DNA of 64,000 nt, taken from assembly GCF_036017035.1 (NCBI RefSeq), contig NZ_JAYXHS010000002.1, positions 186,001 to 250,000 on the forward strand. Direction: 5' to 3'. This DNA comes from Viridibacterium silvisoli (GTDB lineage Bacteria; Pseudomonadota; Gammaproteobacteria; Burkholderiales; Rhodocyclaceae). Shown in pieces: positions 17,279-24,853 of the stretch (positions within the stretch are counted from its first letter, which is position 1; each line of letters begins with the position of its first letter). Below the pieces are notes generated by a model. The model searched no databases. It had not been told where the DNA came from and worked only from the letters and a program-made list of their open reading frames with translations. Position numbers and translations under genes: made by a program.

Positions 17279-18196
17279 TCAGTTCCTGATGCGTGGATCG
17301 ATCCACGTATAGGAAATGTCGACCAGCGTGTTGATCATGACGAAGAAGATGGATGCAAAAAGAATCGCCCCTTGCACCACGGGAATGTCCTTGACGCCGA
17401 TGGCCTCGACCAGCGTGCGGCCCACGCCCTGGCGTGCGAAGAGGGTCTCGACGACGACCGATCCGGACAGTAGCTCGCCGACGAGAATGCCGAGCAAGGT
17501 GATGGCGGGAATGAGCGCATTGCGCAGCACATGGCGATAGAGCACGTTGGGTTCCAGCAGGCCCTTGGCGCGCAGCGTGGTGACGAACTGCTCGTTGAGT
17601 ACGTCCAGCATGCTGTTGCGCACCATGCGCGTCAGGCTGCCCGAGGCAACGAAGCCGAGGCAGGCCGCAGGCAGGATGAGTTGCGCGAATGTGCCGTTGC
17701 CGATAGCAGGCAACCATTGCAGCGTGACCGAGAAGATCAGGATGAGGATGATGCCGAGCCAGAAGGAAGGCATCGAGGTGAAGAACAACGTCATCGACTG
17801 GATGGCCTGATCGATCCAGCGGCCGCGATTGACTGCCGAGATCACGCCGAGCAGCACGCCGGAAATGATGGCCACCGAGCAACCCAGCAGGGTGAGTGAC
17901 AGCGTCGCGGGGAATTGCGCCCACAGCCGCTCGAACACGGGTTGCTTGCTGGTGTAGGAGCGGCCGAGATCGCCATGCAGCACGCCGGAGATGTAGCTGA
18001 AGTACTGCTCTGCCAGCGGCCTATCGGTGCCAAGCTGTTTCTGGACACGCAGGATGCTTTCGGCCGTGGCGTTGTCACCGGCGACCAGCACCGCAGGATC
18101 GCCCGGCAGCCAGTAGAGAATCAGGAAGACCAGCGTTGTCGCACCCCAGATGACGAACAGGGCTGAGAACAATCGGCGTATGAGATACGACAACAT
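17279..18196 (-). CDS. Peptide-type ABC transporter permease (DppB type)
   Basis: A 305-residue permease of the DppB/GsiC type: starts MLSYLIRRLFSALFVIWGAT, has the GDPAVLVAG motif after helix one, about six helices, the EAA-type loop RAKGLLEPNVLYRHVLRNAL and the closing DISYTWIDPRIR. It forms the membrane channel with the DppC-type protein. Its gene is 11 bp behind that of the binding protein, so all four transporter genes are one transcript. Confidence 0.92.
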   Translation of the reverse strand: MLSYLIRRLFSALFVIWGATTLVFLILYWLPGDPAVLVAGDNATAESILRVQKQLGTDRPLAEQYFSYISGVLHGDLGRSYTSKQPVFERLWAQFPATLSLTLLGCSVAIISGVLLGVISAVNRGRWIDQAIQSMTLFFTSMPSFWLGIILILIFSVTLQWLPAIGNGTFAQLILPAACLGFVASGSLTRMVRNSMLDVLNEQFVTTLRAKGLLEPNVLYRHVLRNALIPAITLLGILVGELLSGSVVVETLFARQGVGRTLVEAIGVKDIPVVQGAILFASIFFVMINTLVDISYTWIDPRIRN

Positions 18197-18207
18197 GCTG
18201 GCTCTCC

Positions 18208-19869
18208 TCAGTCGACCCGGCTCGACAACCAGACGCCCTGGAATTCAGGGAAGCCCTGTGCGTCGATGGTCAAGCCGTTGACATCCTTCGTCGTGCCAAT
18301 GGCATACAGCAGGACATAGACGGGAATCGTGTAGACCTTGTCGACCAGTTTCCGCTGGACCTTCTTGTAGATATCGGCGCGCTTCGTGGCGTCGTTTTCC
18401 TTCAGGCCGTCCTTGAGCCACTGCGTGATTTCAGGGTCGTCGATCTTGTATCCGGATGTCTTGGCGCGACCTTCCGGGCTAAACAGGCGGCGCAGCACAT
18501 CGGGGTCCGGCGCGAACTGGCTGCCGGCACTCAGGTCGTATTCGAGGTTGGCGATCTTGGTGCGATAGGCCCCGGCAGGCTGGCTGTCGATGGTCAGCTC
18601 AAAGCCAGCCTTGGCAACGTGACGACGCACAAGCTGGATTACATCGAGACGCTTTTCGCGATTTCCCTGCGTGTCGATGAAGCTCACCGTCAGACGCTTG
18701 CCGTCCTTGACGCGGATGCCGTCCTTGCCAACGACCCAGCCCTTCTTGTCGAGGATCTGCTGTGCTTGGGCGAGATCGGGTTTCCACGATCTGTAGAGCT
18801 CCTTGTCTGCCGAGCCGAAGAGAGAGGGGGACAGTTGCGCCCATGCGCGCGGGGCGCTGCCGAGGTAGATCACCTTGACGATGGTGTCGATATCCAGGGA
18901 GGCGCGGAAGGCGCGACGAATGTCTTCGTCATTCCAGGGCGCCTTGGCAACATTCAGGGCGAGCCCGTAATTGTTGTTGAGCAGTTCCTTGAGGTACACG
19001 CGGTAGTTCGGATCGTTCTTGAAGAGCACGAAGTTCTGCGGCGGAATGCCATCGATGGCCTGCACCTGATTGCTCTGCAGCACGGCAACGCGGGTGGATT
19101 CTTCCGGCACGTTGCGGAAGGTGAGCTTGTCGAGATAGGCCGGGCCCTGGTGGGTCGCAGTAACCGGTGCCCACTTGTAGTCAGGATTGCGCGCGAGTTT
19201 GATTTCCGTGCCTTGCTGCAGGCTGACCAGTTTGAACGGACCGGTGCCGACCGGGTTCAGCGCGTAGGTGTCGCCATACTTGGCAATTGCGGCGGGCGAG
19301 CTGATGCCGGATGTTGTCTTCGACAGATTGCGCAGCAGCGGCTCGAAGGGTTCGCTGAGCTTGATGCGCAGCGTGGTGGCGTTGACCGCTTCAGACGATT
19401 CGTAAGGGCCCAGATCGATCAGGGCCGCAAGTGCGTTCTTCGGCTCCTTGATGCGATCGAGGTTGAACTTCACCGCAGCAGCGTTGAAAGGCGTGCCGTC
19501 GTGGAACTTCACGTCCTTGCGCAGCTTGAAGGTGTAAGTCTTGCGATCTGGCGAAACCTCCCAGGACTCCGCGAGCCATGGCCCGACGGTCTGGTCCTGC
19601 TTCAACACCACGAGGCTGTCGAAGATCGAGCGGAAGACGCGGTTGTGTGGCGCGAAACTGGAGTTGGCCGGGTCGAGGATGAACTCGCTGACTTGCGCGC
19701 CATCCAGGCCGAACACCAGTTCGCCACCCGTCTTGGGTGCAGGAGCGCCTGAGGATGCTGCTGCCGTTGCTGCAAGAGCTGCGGTACTCGTCAGCGCGGC
19801 CATCAGGCCCAGCGCCACGATGCTCGCGCGCACCGGATATCGCAAAGCCGTGAAAAAAATCTTCTTCAT
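18208..19869 (-). CDS. Peptide-type ABC transporter substrate-binding protein
   Basis: A 553-residue periplasmic binding protein of family 5 (SBP_bac_5). The signal peptide starts MKKIFFTALRYPVRASIVAL and ends near ALAATAAA. Family blocks: GGELVFGLDGAQVSEFILDP, SWEVSPDRKTYTFKLRKDVK, FHDGTPFNAAAVKFNLDR, NPVGTGPFKLVSLQQGTEI and DLSAGSQFAPDPDVLRRLF. It delivers ligand to the DppB/C-type permeases. The chosen ATG has a strong GGGAG site upstream; the same frame stays open 57 codons further without a signal-peptide-like start. Ligand unknown; neighbours argue for a sulfur compound. Confidence 0.92.
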   Translation of the reverse strand: MKKIFFTALRYPVRASIVALGLMAALTSTAALAATAAASSGAPAPKTGGELVFGLDGAQVSEFILDPANSSFAPHNRVFRSIFDSLVVLKQDQTVGPWLAESWEVSPDRKTYTFKLRKDVKFHDGTPFNAAAVKFNLDRIKEPKNALAALIDLGPYESSEAVNATTLRIKLSEPFEPLLRNLSKTTSGISSPAAIAKYGDTYALNPVGTGPFKLVSLQQGTEIKLARNPDYKWAPVTATHQGPAYLDKLTFRNVPEESTRVAVLQSNQVQAIDGIPPQNFVLFKNDPNYRVYLKELLNNNYGLALNVAKAPWNDEDIRRAFRASLDIDTIVKVIYLGSAPRAWAQLSPSLFGSADKELYRSWKPDLAQAQQILDKKGWVVGKDGIRVKDGKRLTVSFIDTQGNREKRLDVIQLVRRHVAKAGFELTIDSQPAGAYRTKIANLEYDLSAGSQFAPDPDVLRRLFSPEGRAKTSGYKIDDPEITQWLKDGLKENDATKRADIYKKVQRKLVDKVYTIPVYVLLYAIGTTKDVNGLTIDAQGFPEFQGVWLSSRVD

Positions 19870-20115
19870 TTGAAACCCACTCCCTTTGATATCGCTTGCG
19901 TGATTGAGGTACTTGCTGCGGTGCTTGCCGATGCATCGCACTGCCTGAATCCGGACGTCATAGCAGGACGTGTGCCATGACGCCGCGAGCCTGGAACGCC
20001 CGTGTTTCGTGATGCCGGCAACCGACAGTCCCTGATGCACTGCCTCTCGCGAAACAGGCGCACGGAGCAGGTGTTGAATTCGGAGCAGCGGATATGAGGG
20101 CCTTGTGTCGTCATG

Positions 20116-20766
20116 TCAGCGGCCGGCGATCGAGCGATCCCAGAGGTTCGGGAGTCGAGAATTGGAGTAACCGGAAATGAAGGTCTTCGGCGTGCCGTCG
20201 GGTGCGAACACGGAGCGCGACACGCCGCCGATGTTGGCGCCGTAGACGTGGATGCTGATCGAGGTGCGATCGCTGAAGGCATTGCTCACGCGATGGATGT
20301 CGCCCACGGTGGGTGACACGGTTTCCACCGCGCCGCGTTCGAGCCGCTCAAGGTGGCCGTCTTCAATGAGATTGCCTTGATCAAAACGGAAACGCTGCCC
20401 GTCTTCAGCGCCACGCAGCACGCCGATAAGACCCCACACCGTGTGGTTGTGGATTGGCGTGCTCTGGCCCGGGCCCCACACGAAACTCACGACAGAGAAG
20501 CGCTCGCGCGAATCCGTGTGCAGCAGGTACTGGCGGTAGCGCTCGGGGTCCGGCTGCGCGAAATCCTCCGGCAGCCAGTCGTCGACGGCGACGAGCTTCG
20601 AGAGCAGGGCTCCGCCGTGTTTCAGTACATCTGCTTCGCTGGAGTGGGCATCCAGCATCTCCGCGAAAGACACCACGAAATCACGCAAGCGCTCAATGCG
20701 TGGCGCCGCGTCTGGCGTTGCATCGTGCACGCTTGCGCCAACAGGGGCTTCTGCGATCTGGCTCAT
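20116..20766 (-). CDS. Cupin thiol dioxygenase, 3-mercaptopropionate dioxygenase type
   Basis: A 216-residue non-heme iron cupin of the cysteine dioxygenase family, which oxidises a thiol to a sulfinic acid with O2. The iron ligands are visible as His106 and His108 in TPIHNHTVWG and His158 in GDIHRVSN. The preceding WGPGQ places a glutamine (Gln101) where bacterial 3-mercaptopropionate dioxygenases have Gln and cysteine dioxygenases have Arg. This suggests 3-mercaptopropionate or a related thiol over cysteine (inference). The ATG overlaps the ferredoxin gene stop (ATGA), so it is in the same operon as the flavoprotein and ferredoxin. Confidence 0.83.
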   Translation of the reverse strand: MSQIAEAPVGASVHDATPDAAPRIERLRDFVVSFAEMLDAHSSEADVLKHGGALLSKLVAVDDWLPEDFAQPDPERYRQYLLHTDSRERFSVVSFVWGPGQSTPIHNHTVWGLIGVLRGAEDGQRFRFDQGNLIEDGHLERLERGAVETVSPTVGDIHRVSNAFSDRTSISIHVYGANIGGVSRSVFAPDGTPKTFISGYSNSRLPNLWDRSIAGR

Positions 20767-21137
20767 GGCTTGATCTCCTCGGCAACAGGGCGCGGCAGGG
20801 CGCGCGCCAGCGTGAACACTTCTTCCATGCGCCAGTGCTGGTTGCTGTATTGCGGATCAGCACTCCATTCGTCCCAACCGGAGTCGCGGCGGAACTGGCC
20901 GAGCAGGCCGGCGTCGAGCACCTGTTGTGCATCGACCGCGACAGCACGTTCGATCTCTGGCTCGACATAGATCGCGTCAGCCTTGCAGTAGAGCTCGCAC
21001 ATGAAGCAGGTCTCGCAATCGCTCTGGCGAGCGATCACGGGCGGCTGGTCGGGCAAGGCGTCGAAGACATTGGTGGGGCAGACGTCGACGCAGCGCGAGC
21101 ACTGCGTGCAACGGTCGGAGAAAATCAGGGCGATCAT
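20763..21137 (-). CDS. AprB-like ferredoxin with two 4Fe-4S motifs
   Basis: A 124-residue ferredoxin. Cluster ligands: Cys10, 13, 16, 20 (CTQCSRCVDVCP) and Cys41, 44, 47, 51 (CETCFMCELYC). A tail of about 55 residues follows the clusters (GQFRRDSGWDEW, QYSNQHWRMEEVF); the same shape exists in AprB, where the tail wraps around AprA. It is coupled to the flavoprotein gene by an ATGA overlap and to the thiol dioxygenase gene by a second one, so the three proteins should be made together. Role inferred: electron carrier between the flavoprotein and an unknown partner. Confidence 0.85.
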   Translation of the reverse strand: MIALIFSDRCTQCSRCVDVCPTNVFDALPDQPPVIARQSDCETCFMCELYCKADAIYVEPEIERAVAVDAQQVLDAGLLGQFRRDSGWDEWSADPQYSNQHWRMEEVFTLARALPRPVAEEIKP

Positions 21138-22723
21138 GCTGCGATCTCTTCGTGAGACTGTTGAGGCGTCTGGGCATCTGCGCGCGTCCAGACCTTGTCG
21201 AGTCCGCCGGTCAGGATGCGATGCGCGAAGCGTTCGTCCCGCTGCGGGGCATCCGTACGCCGATGCATGCCGCGCGTTTCCTGCCGCGCCAGTGCGGCGC
21301 TGTAGCACCAGCGGCCGGTCGCGACGAGCGCCGCGATTTCGCGCTGGCGTACCGCATTCGTGGCTGCATTCCGGCCGCCATCGCGCACTGCTTGCCATAG
21401 CTGGTCGAGTACCTGTAGCGAGTTCAGCAAGACAGGCGCGCTGCGGAAAATATTCTTGTCATACGGCAGCATCTCGCCTTGCACGCGACGAATGACTTCA
21501 TCCGTGTCGATGCGATCTTCGGCATGCGCCGGACGCAAGCCGGCACCGCCGATGGCCTCGACACTGCGATCTGCGCGAATGCCGAGCCCGCGTGCGCGGC
21601 GCGCTGCGGCACGACCTGACCATAGGCCGGATGACAGGCCCCATGCCGAGTTCTGGTTGCCGCCGCCGGAGATTGCCCCCGCGATCAGTTCGCGCGTAGC
21701 GGCATCGCCTGCGGCATAGAGGCCCGACACCGTCGTCTGGCAATCTTCATCGGCAATGCGCAGGCCACCCACGCCGCGCACCGTGCCTTCGCCACGCAGC
21801 TTGACTTCGAAGCGCTGCGTGAAAGGGTCGATGCCTTTGCGCACGAAGGGCAGCAGGAAATTCGGCGAGATCTGCGGCAGCTGCTGACGCACGTGCTCGG
21901 GCATGCGGTCGAGCGAGCAGAAGACAGGCCCGGCCAGCATGGCGCGCGCCAATACCGCTGTCGCTGGTGGGCCCATCGGCACCGACAGCTCGCGGCCACT
22001 CGCATCGAAGTAACGCGCGAAGGCGTAGGACATCGAGCGCGTCATCGACGAGTACGCGGGCGACACTGTGTAGTAGGCCGAGAGCTCCATGCCGGACAGC
22101 TCCGCCCCGGCCTCGGCAGCCATCAGGTAGCCGTCGCCGGTGTTGTTGTTGGCGCCGAGCAGGGGCGAGAGGAAAGCGCAGCCACCGGTAGCCAGCACGA
22201 CGGCACCGGCGCGCACCGCCCAGCTCTCGTTACGCTGGCGATGCACGCCACGCGCGCCGGCGACCGAGTCGTCGGCATGCAGCAGCAACTCAAGTGCCGG
22301 GCTCTGGTCGAGAATCTGCACGCCGAGATCTTCGGCCAGCTTGCGCATGGCACGCAGGTACTCCGGCCCGCGCAAGGAGCGATAGATGGTCACGCCTTTG
22401 TCATTCTGCGGAAAGCTGTAGTAATCGCCGAGTGTCGGCAGCGTGTTCCAGGTCTTGTCGATGATGCGAGCCATCCAGCGCGGGTCGGCCAGGCCTTCGC
22501 CTGCTTCCGCGCGCTTGTCGATGGCTTCCTCGCGCTGCGCGGGTGGCACCCACCAGTGACTCGGGCCGGCCGCAGCGGTCACGCCGCTGGTGCCGAAATA
22601 ACCCTTGTCCGCGAGGATCACACGCGCACCTTCACGCGCCGCACCGACGGCTGCCCATGCCCCCGCAAGGCCGCCGCCGATGACCAGTACATCTGCTTCG
22701 AGATACGAAGATGAGAACGACAC
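21134..22723 (-). CDS. AprA/fumarate reductase-like FAD flavoprotein
   Basis: A 529-residue flavoprotein of the FrdA/SdhA/AprA superfamily. Visible: the N-terminal dinucleotide motif VLVIGGGLAGAWAAVGAA, GYFGTSGVTAAAGPSHWW, ATGGCAFLSP, NNTGDGYLMAAEAGAEL, and the C-terminal FAD motif GLYAAGDAATRELIAGAISG. The gene pairing with a two-cluster ferredoxin mirrors adenylylsulfate reductase AprAB. Start: GTG of VSFSSSYLEADV, which has a GGGAG ribosome site and lies 14 nt behind the dioxygenase stop; longer readings run into that gene. Substrate unknown; in this setting it may act on sulfite, APS or an organic sulfur intermediate (inference). Confidence 0.85.
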   Translation of the reverse strand: MSFSSSYLEADVLVIGGGLAGAWAAVGAAREGARVILADKGYFGTSGVTAAAGPSHWWVPPAQREEAIDKRAEAGEGLADPRWMARIIDKTWNTLPTLGDYYSFPQNDKGVTIYRSLRGPEYLRAMRKLAEDLGVQILDQSPALELLLHADDSVAGARGVHRQRNESWAVRAGAVVLATGGCAFLSPLLGANNNTGDGYLMAAEAGAELSGMELSAYYTVSPAYSSMTRSMSYAFARYFDASGRELSVPMGPPATAVLARAMLAGPVFCSLDRMPEHVRQQLPQISPNFLLPFVRKGIDPFTQRFEVKLRGEGTVRGVGGLRIADEDCQTTVSGLYAAGDAATRELIAGAISGGGNQNSAWGLSSGLWSGRAAARRARGLGIRADRSVEAIGGAGLRPAHAEDRIDTDEVIRRVQGEMLPYDKNIFRSAPVLLNSLQVLDQLWQAVRDGGRNAATNAVRQREIAALVATGRWCYSAALARQETRGMHRRTDAPQRDERFAHRILTGGLDKVWTRADAQTPQQSHEEIAA

Positions 22724-22737
22724 CCGGCAACTCCCGA

Positions 22738-23607
22738 TCAGTCGTTCTTCGGCGCGCGCACGCGCTGCGGAATGTGATCGCTGCCGATCAGCACGCGCTC
22801 CATCAGGCGCGGGAAGTCGCCGTAGTTCTGGACCGCATAGTGCAGGCCTGCACGGTTGTCCCAGAACGCGACCGAACCCGGACGCCACTTGAAACGCACC
22901 TGGTATTCAGGGCGGTTGTATTCGAGCAGCAGCTCGGCGAGCAGCTTGTCGCTTTCTTCCTTCGACCAGCCCACGATGGACGGGTTGAGCGAGAAGTTCG
23001 GGAACAGGATGGTCTCGCCCGTGTCCGGGTGGGTCAGCACCAGCGGGTGCGACACCAGCGGGTACTTGTGATCGACCTTCGCCAGACGCTTCTGGTAGTC
23101 ATGCACGACGTACAGGTTGTCGATCTTCTCCTTCAGCTCGTCCGACAGGCCTTCATACACCGCTGCGCCATTGGCCCACAGCGTGTCGCCCCCCACTTCT
23201 GGAATGCGTACGGCGCGCAGCACGGCACCCAGGCCGGGCGTCAGTTGCCAGCTGGTATCCGTGTGCCAGCGACCGAAGCGGATGTCGTACTCCTCGCGCG
23301 CGGCCTGAGCCGAGATCTGGTGCGCAACCTTGGCTTCCGTGTTGATTTTCTTGGAGGTGACGTGCTCAAGCAGTGGGCCGAAGTTGAGCGCAAAGGCTTC
23401 CTGCTGTTCGTAGGTGATGAACTGGTCACGGAAGAACAGCACGCGATGCTTGAGCAGCAATTGGTACAGCTCGTCGCGAACCGCTTGCGTCAGTGGCTGG
23501 CGCAGATCGATGCCGCTGATCTCGGCGCCGATGCGTGGTTCGATCTGATTGACGATCAGCGATGACGTACTGGCTTGTGATACTGCGCGTTCAACTACCT
23601 CGGACAT
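22738..23607 (-). CDS. TauD/TfdA-family Fe(II)/2-oxoglutarate dioxygenase
   Basis: A 289-residue dioxygenase of the taurine dioxygenase family, which hydroxylates the carbon next to a sulfonate or sulfate so that the C-S or C-O bond breaks. The facial triad starts with His115 and Asp117 in RWHTDTSW; the distal histidine is in WDNRAGLHYAV and the 2-oxoglutarate-binding arginine in RLMERVLIG. The ATG of MSEVVER is preceded by a good GGAGG. It heads the leftward sulfur operon and is divergent from the SsuA-like gene. Alkylsulfatase or taurine specificity cannot be decided by eye. Confidence 0.87.
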   Translation of the reverse strand: MSEVVERAVSQASTSSLIVNQIEPRIGAEISGIDLRQPLTQAVRDELYQLLLKHRVLFFRDQFITYEQQEAFALNFGPLLEHVTSKKINTEAKVAHQISAQAAREEYDIRFGRWHTDTSWQLTPGLGAVLRAVRIPEVGGDTLWANGAAVYEGLSDELKEKIDNLYVVHDYQKRLAKVDHKYPLVSHPLVLTHPDTGETILFPNFSLNPSIVGWSKEESDKLLAELLLEYNRPEYQVRFKWRPGSVAFWDNRAGLHYAVQNYGDFPRLMERVLIGSDHIPQRVRAPKND

Positions 23608-23713
23608 GATTTGCCTCCACACGATGTTGGGAATGCAAGCACCGGCGTGCGTCAGGACACGTGTTCTTGCGTGAGAGGCAGAATAGAACCTGGATGAAAA
23701 TTACCAAACAACA

Positions 23714-23746
23714 TTATCGTGATAAGAAGTCATGCAATTTGTGCAT
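23714..23746. promoter_or_regulatory. Two inverted repeats in the divergent sulfur-gene promoter region
   Basis: TTATC-GT-GATAA and, seven bases on, ATGCA-N5-TGCAT lie in the 289-bp gap between the divergent TauD-like and SsuA-like genes, in its most AT-rich part. Both fit the symmetry of LysR-type sulfur regulators such as CysB or Cbl, but the assignment is tentative. Confidence 0.4.
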
Positions 23747-23896
23747 AACAAGACTTCCCGCCGGCGCGTTCATGCGCGCTGCTTTCTTCAGCTGAAAGCC
23801 TGATATGAAAAGCACGACTTCTTCGTTTGGCTTGGTTCGTGGCCGAATCACAATCCGTTCATCGTGCGCGGTGCGCAATTCACAGAAGAGAAGTTC

Positions 23897-24853
23897 ATGA
23901 ACAGGAAAAATTCCCTTGGCCGGCTGGTCGCCAGCGTGCTGACGCTGGCTGCGCTGCTGGCCCCCAGTGCTCAGGCTGCTGACGAAACCGTACGCATCGG
24001 CTACCAGAAGTCCTCCACGCTGACGCTGATCGCCAAGACGCGCGGCACGCTGGAGAAAGCGCTCGCGCCGCTGGGCGTGAAGATCCAGTGGGCGGAATTC
24101 ACATCGGGTACGCCCCTGCTCGAGGCCGTGAATGTCGGCAGCATCGACGTCTCTGCCGACGTGGCAGACACGGTGCCGGTATTCGCCCAGGCCGCGGGCG
24201 CCCAGCTGACCTACCTCGCGCTGGAGACACCTTCGCCTGAAGCGCAGGCCATCGTCGTGGCGAAGAACTCGCCGATCACGAAGTTGACCGATCTCAAGGG
24301 CAAGCGCATTGCCGTCACCAAGGGTGCGGGCGTGCATCTGCTGATCACCAAAGCGCTGGCCGGAGTAGGGCTGTCGCTCAAGGATGTCGATCTCGCCTAC
24401 CTGCAACCACCAGATGCGCGCGCTGCATTCGAGCGCGGTTCGGTCGATGCATGGGCCTTGTGGGACCCGTTCTTCGCCGAACTGCAGAAGTCTTCTGAAG
24501 TGCGTGTCATCGCAGATGGCAAAGGCATCACGCCTTATCAGCGCTTCTATCTGGCCGCGACGAGTTATGCCAACAAGCGTCCGGATGTGCTGCAGGCCTT
24601 CTTCAATGACATCGCGCAGACCGGCAAATGGGCCAAGCAGAATCCGAAAGCCGCGGCCGACCTGATTGCTCCATTGATTGGTACCGATTCGCCCACCGTG
24701 GAGCGCGCCATCGGCCGTCGCAGCCTGGATGTGCGTCTCGTGAAGAACGATGTCTTCGAAGAGCAGCAGAAGATCGCTGATACCTTCCTGAGCCTCGGCG
24801 TGCTGCCGTCGCCGGTGGTCACGAAGAACGCATTGCTGTGGGCGCCGAAATAA
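23897..24853 (+). CDS. SsuA-like aliphatic sulfonate-binding protein
   Basis: A 318-residue periplasmic protein of the SsuA/TauA/NMT1 type with signal peptide (NSLGRLVASVLTLAALLAPS, cleaved near AQAA). Mature blocks: TVRIGYQKSSTLTLIAKTRG, VKIQWAEFTSGTPLLEAVNV, GSIDVSADVADTVPVFAQAA, LTDLKGKRIAVTKGAGVH and DAWALWDPFFAEL. It should bind an organosulfonate or sulfate ester. No matching SsuB ATPase or SsuC permease gene is beside it. The ATG of MNRKNS gives the proper signal peptide. Its stop overlaps the next gene's start (TAATG). Confidence 0.88.
   Translation: MNRKNSLGRLVASVLTLAALLAPSAQAADETVRIGYQKSSTLTLIAKTRGTLEKALAPLGVKIQWAEFTSGTPLLEAVNVGSIDVSADVADTVPVFAQAAGAQLTYLALETPSPEAQAIVVAKNSPITKLTDLKGKRIAVTKGAGVHLLITKALAGVGLSLKDVDLAYLQPPDARAAFERGSVDAWALWDPFFAELQKSSEVRVIADGKGITPYQRFYLAATSYANKRPDVLQAFFNDIAQTGKWAKQNPKAAADLIAPLIGTDSPTVERAIGRRSLDVRLVKNDVFEEQQKIADTFLSLGVLPSPVVTKNALLWAPK

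Noticed and set aside
19870..20040. N-terminal extension of the peptide-binding protein
   Set aside because: The extension lacks a signal peptide, while the internal ATG has a strong ribosome site and normal signal sequence.
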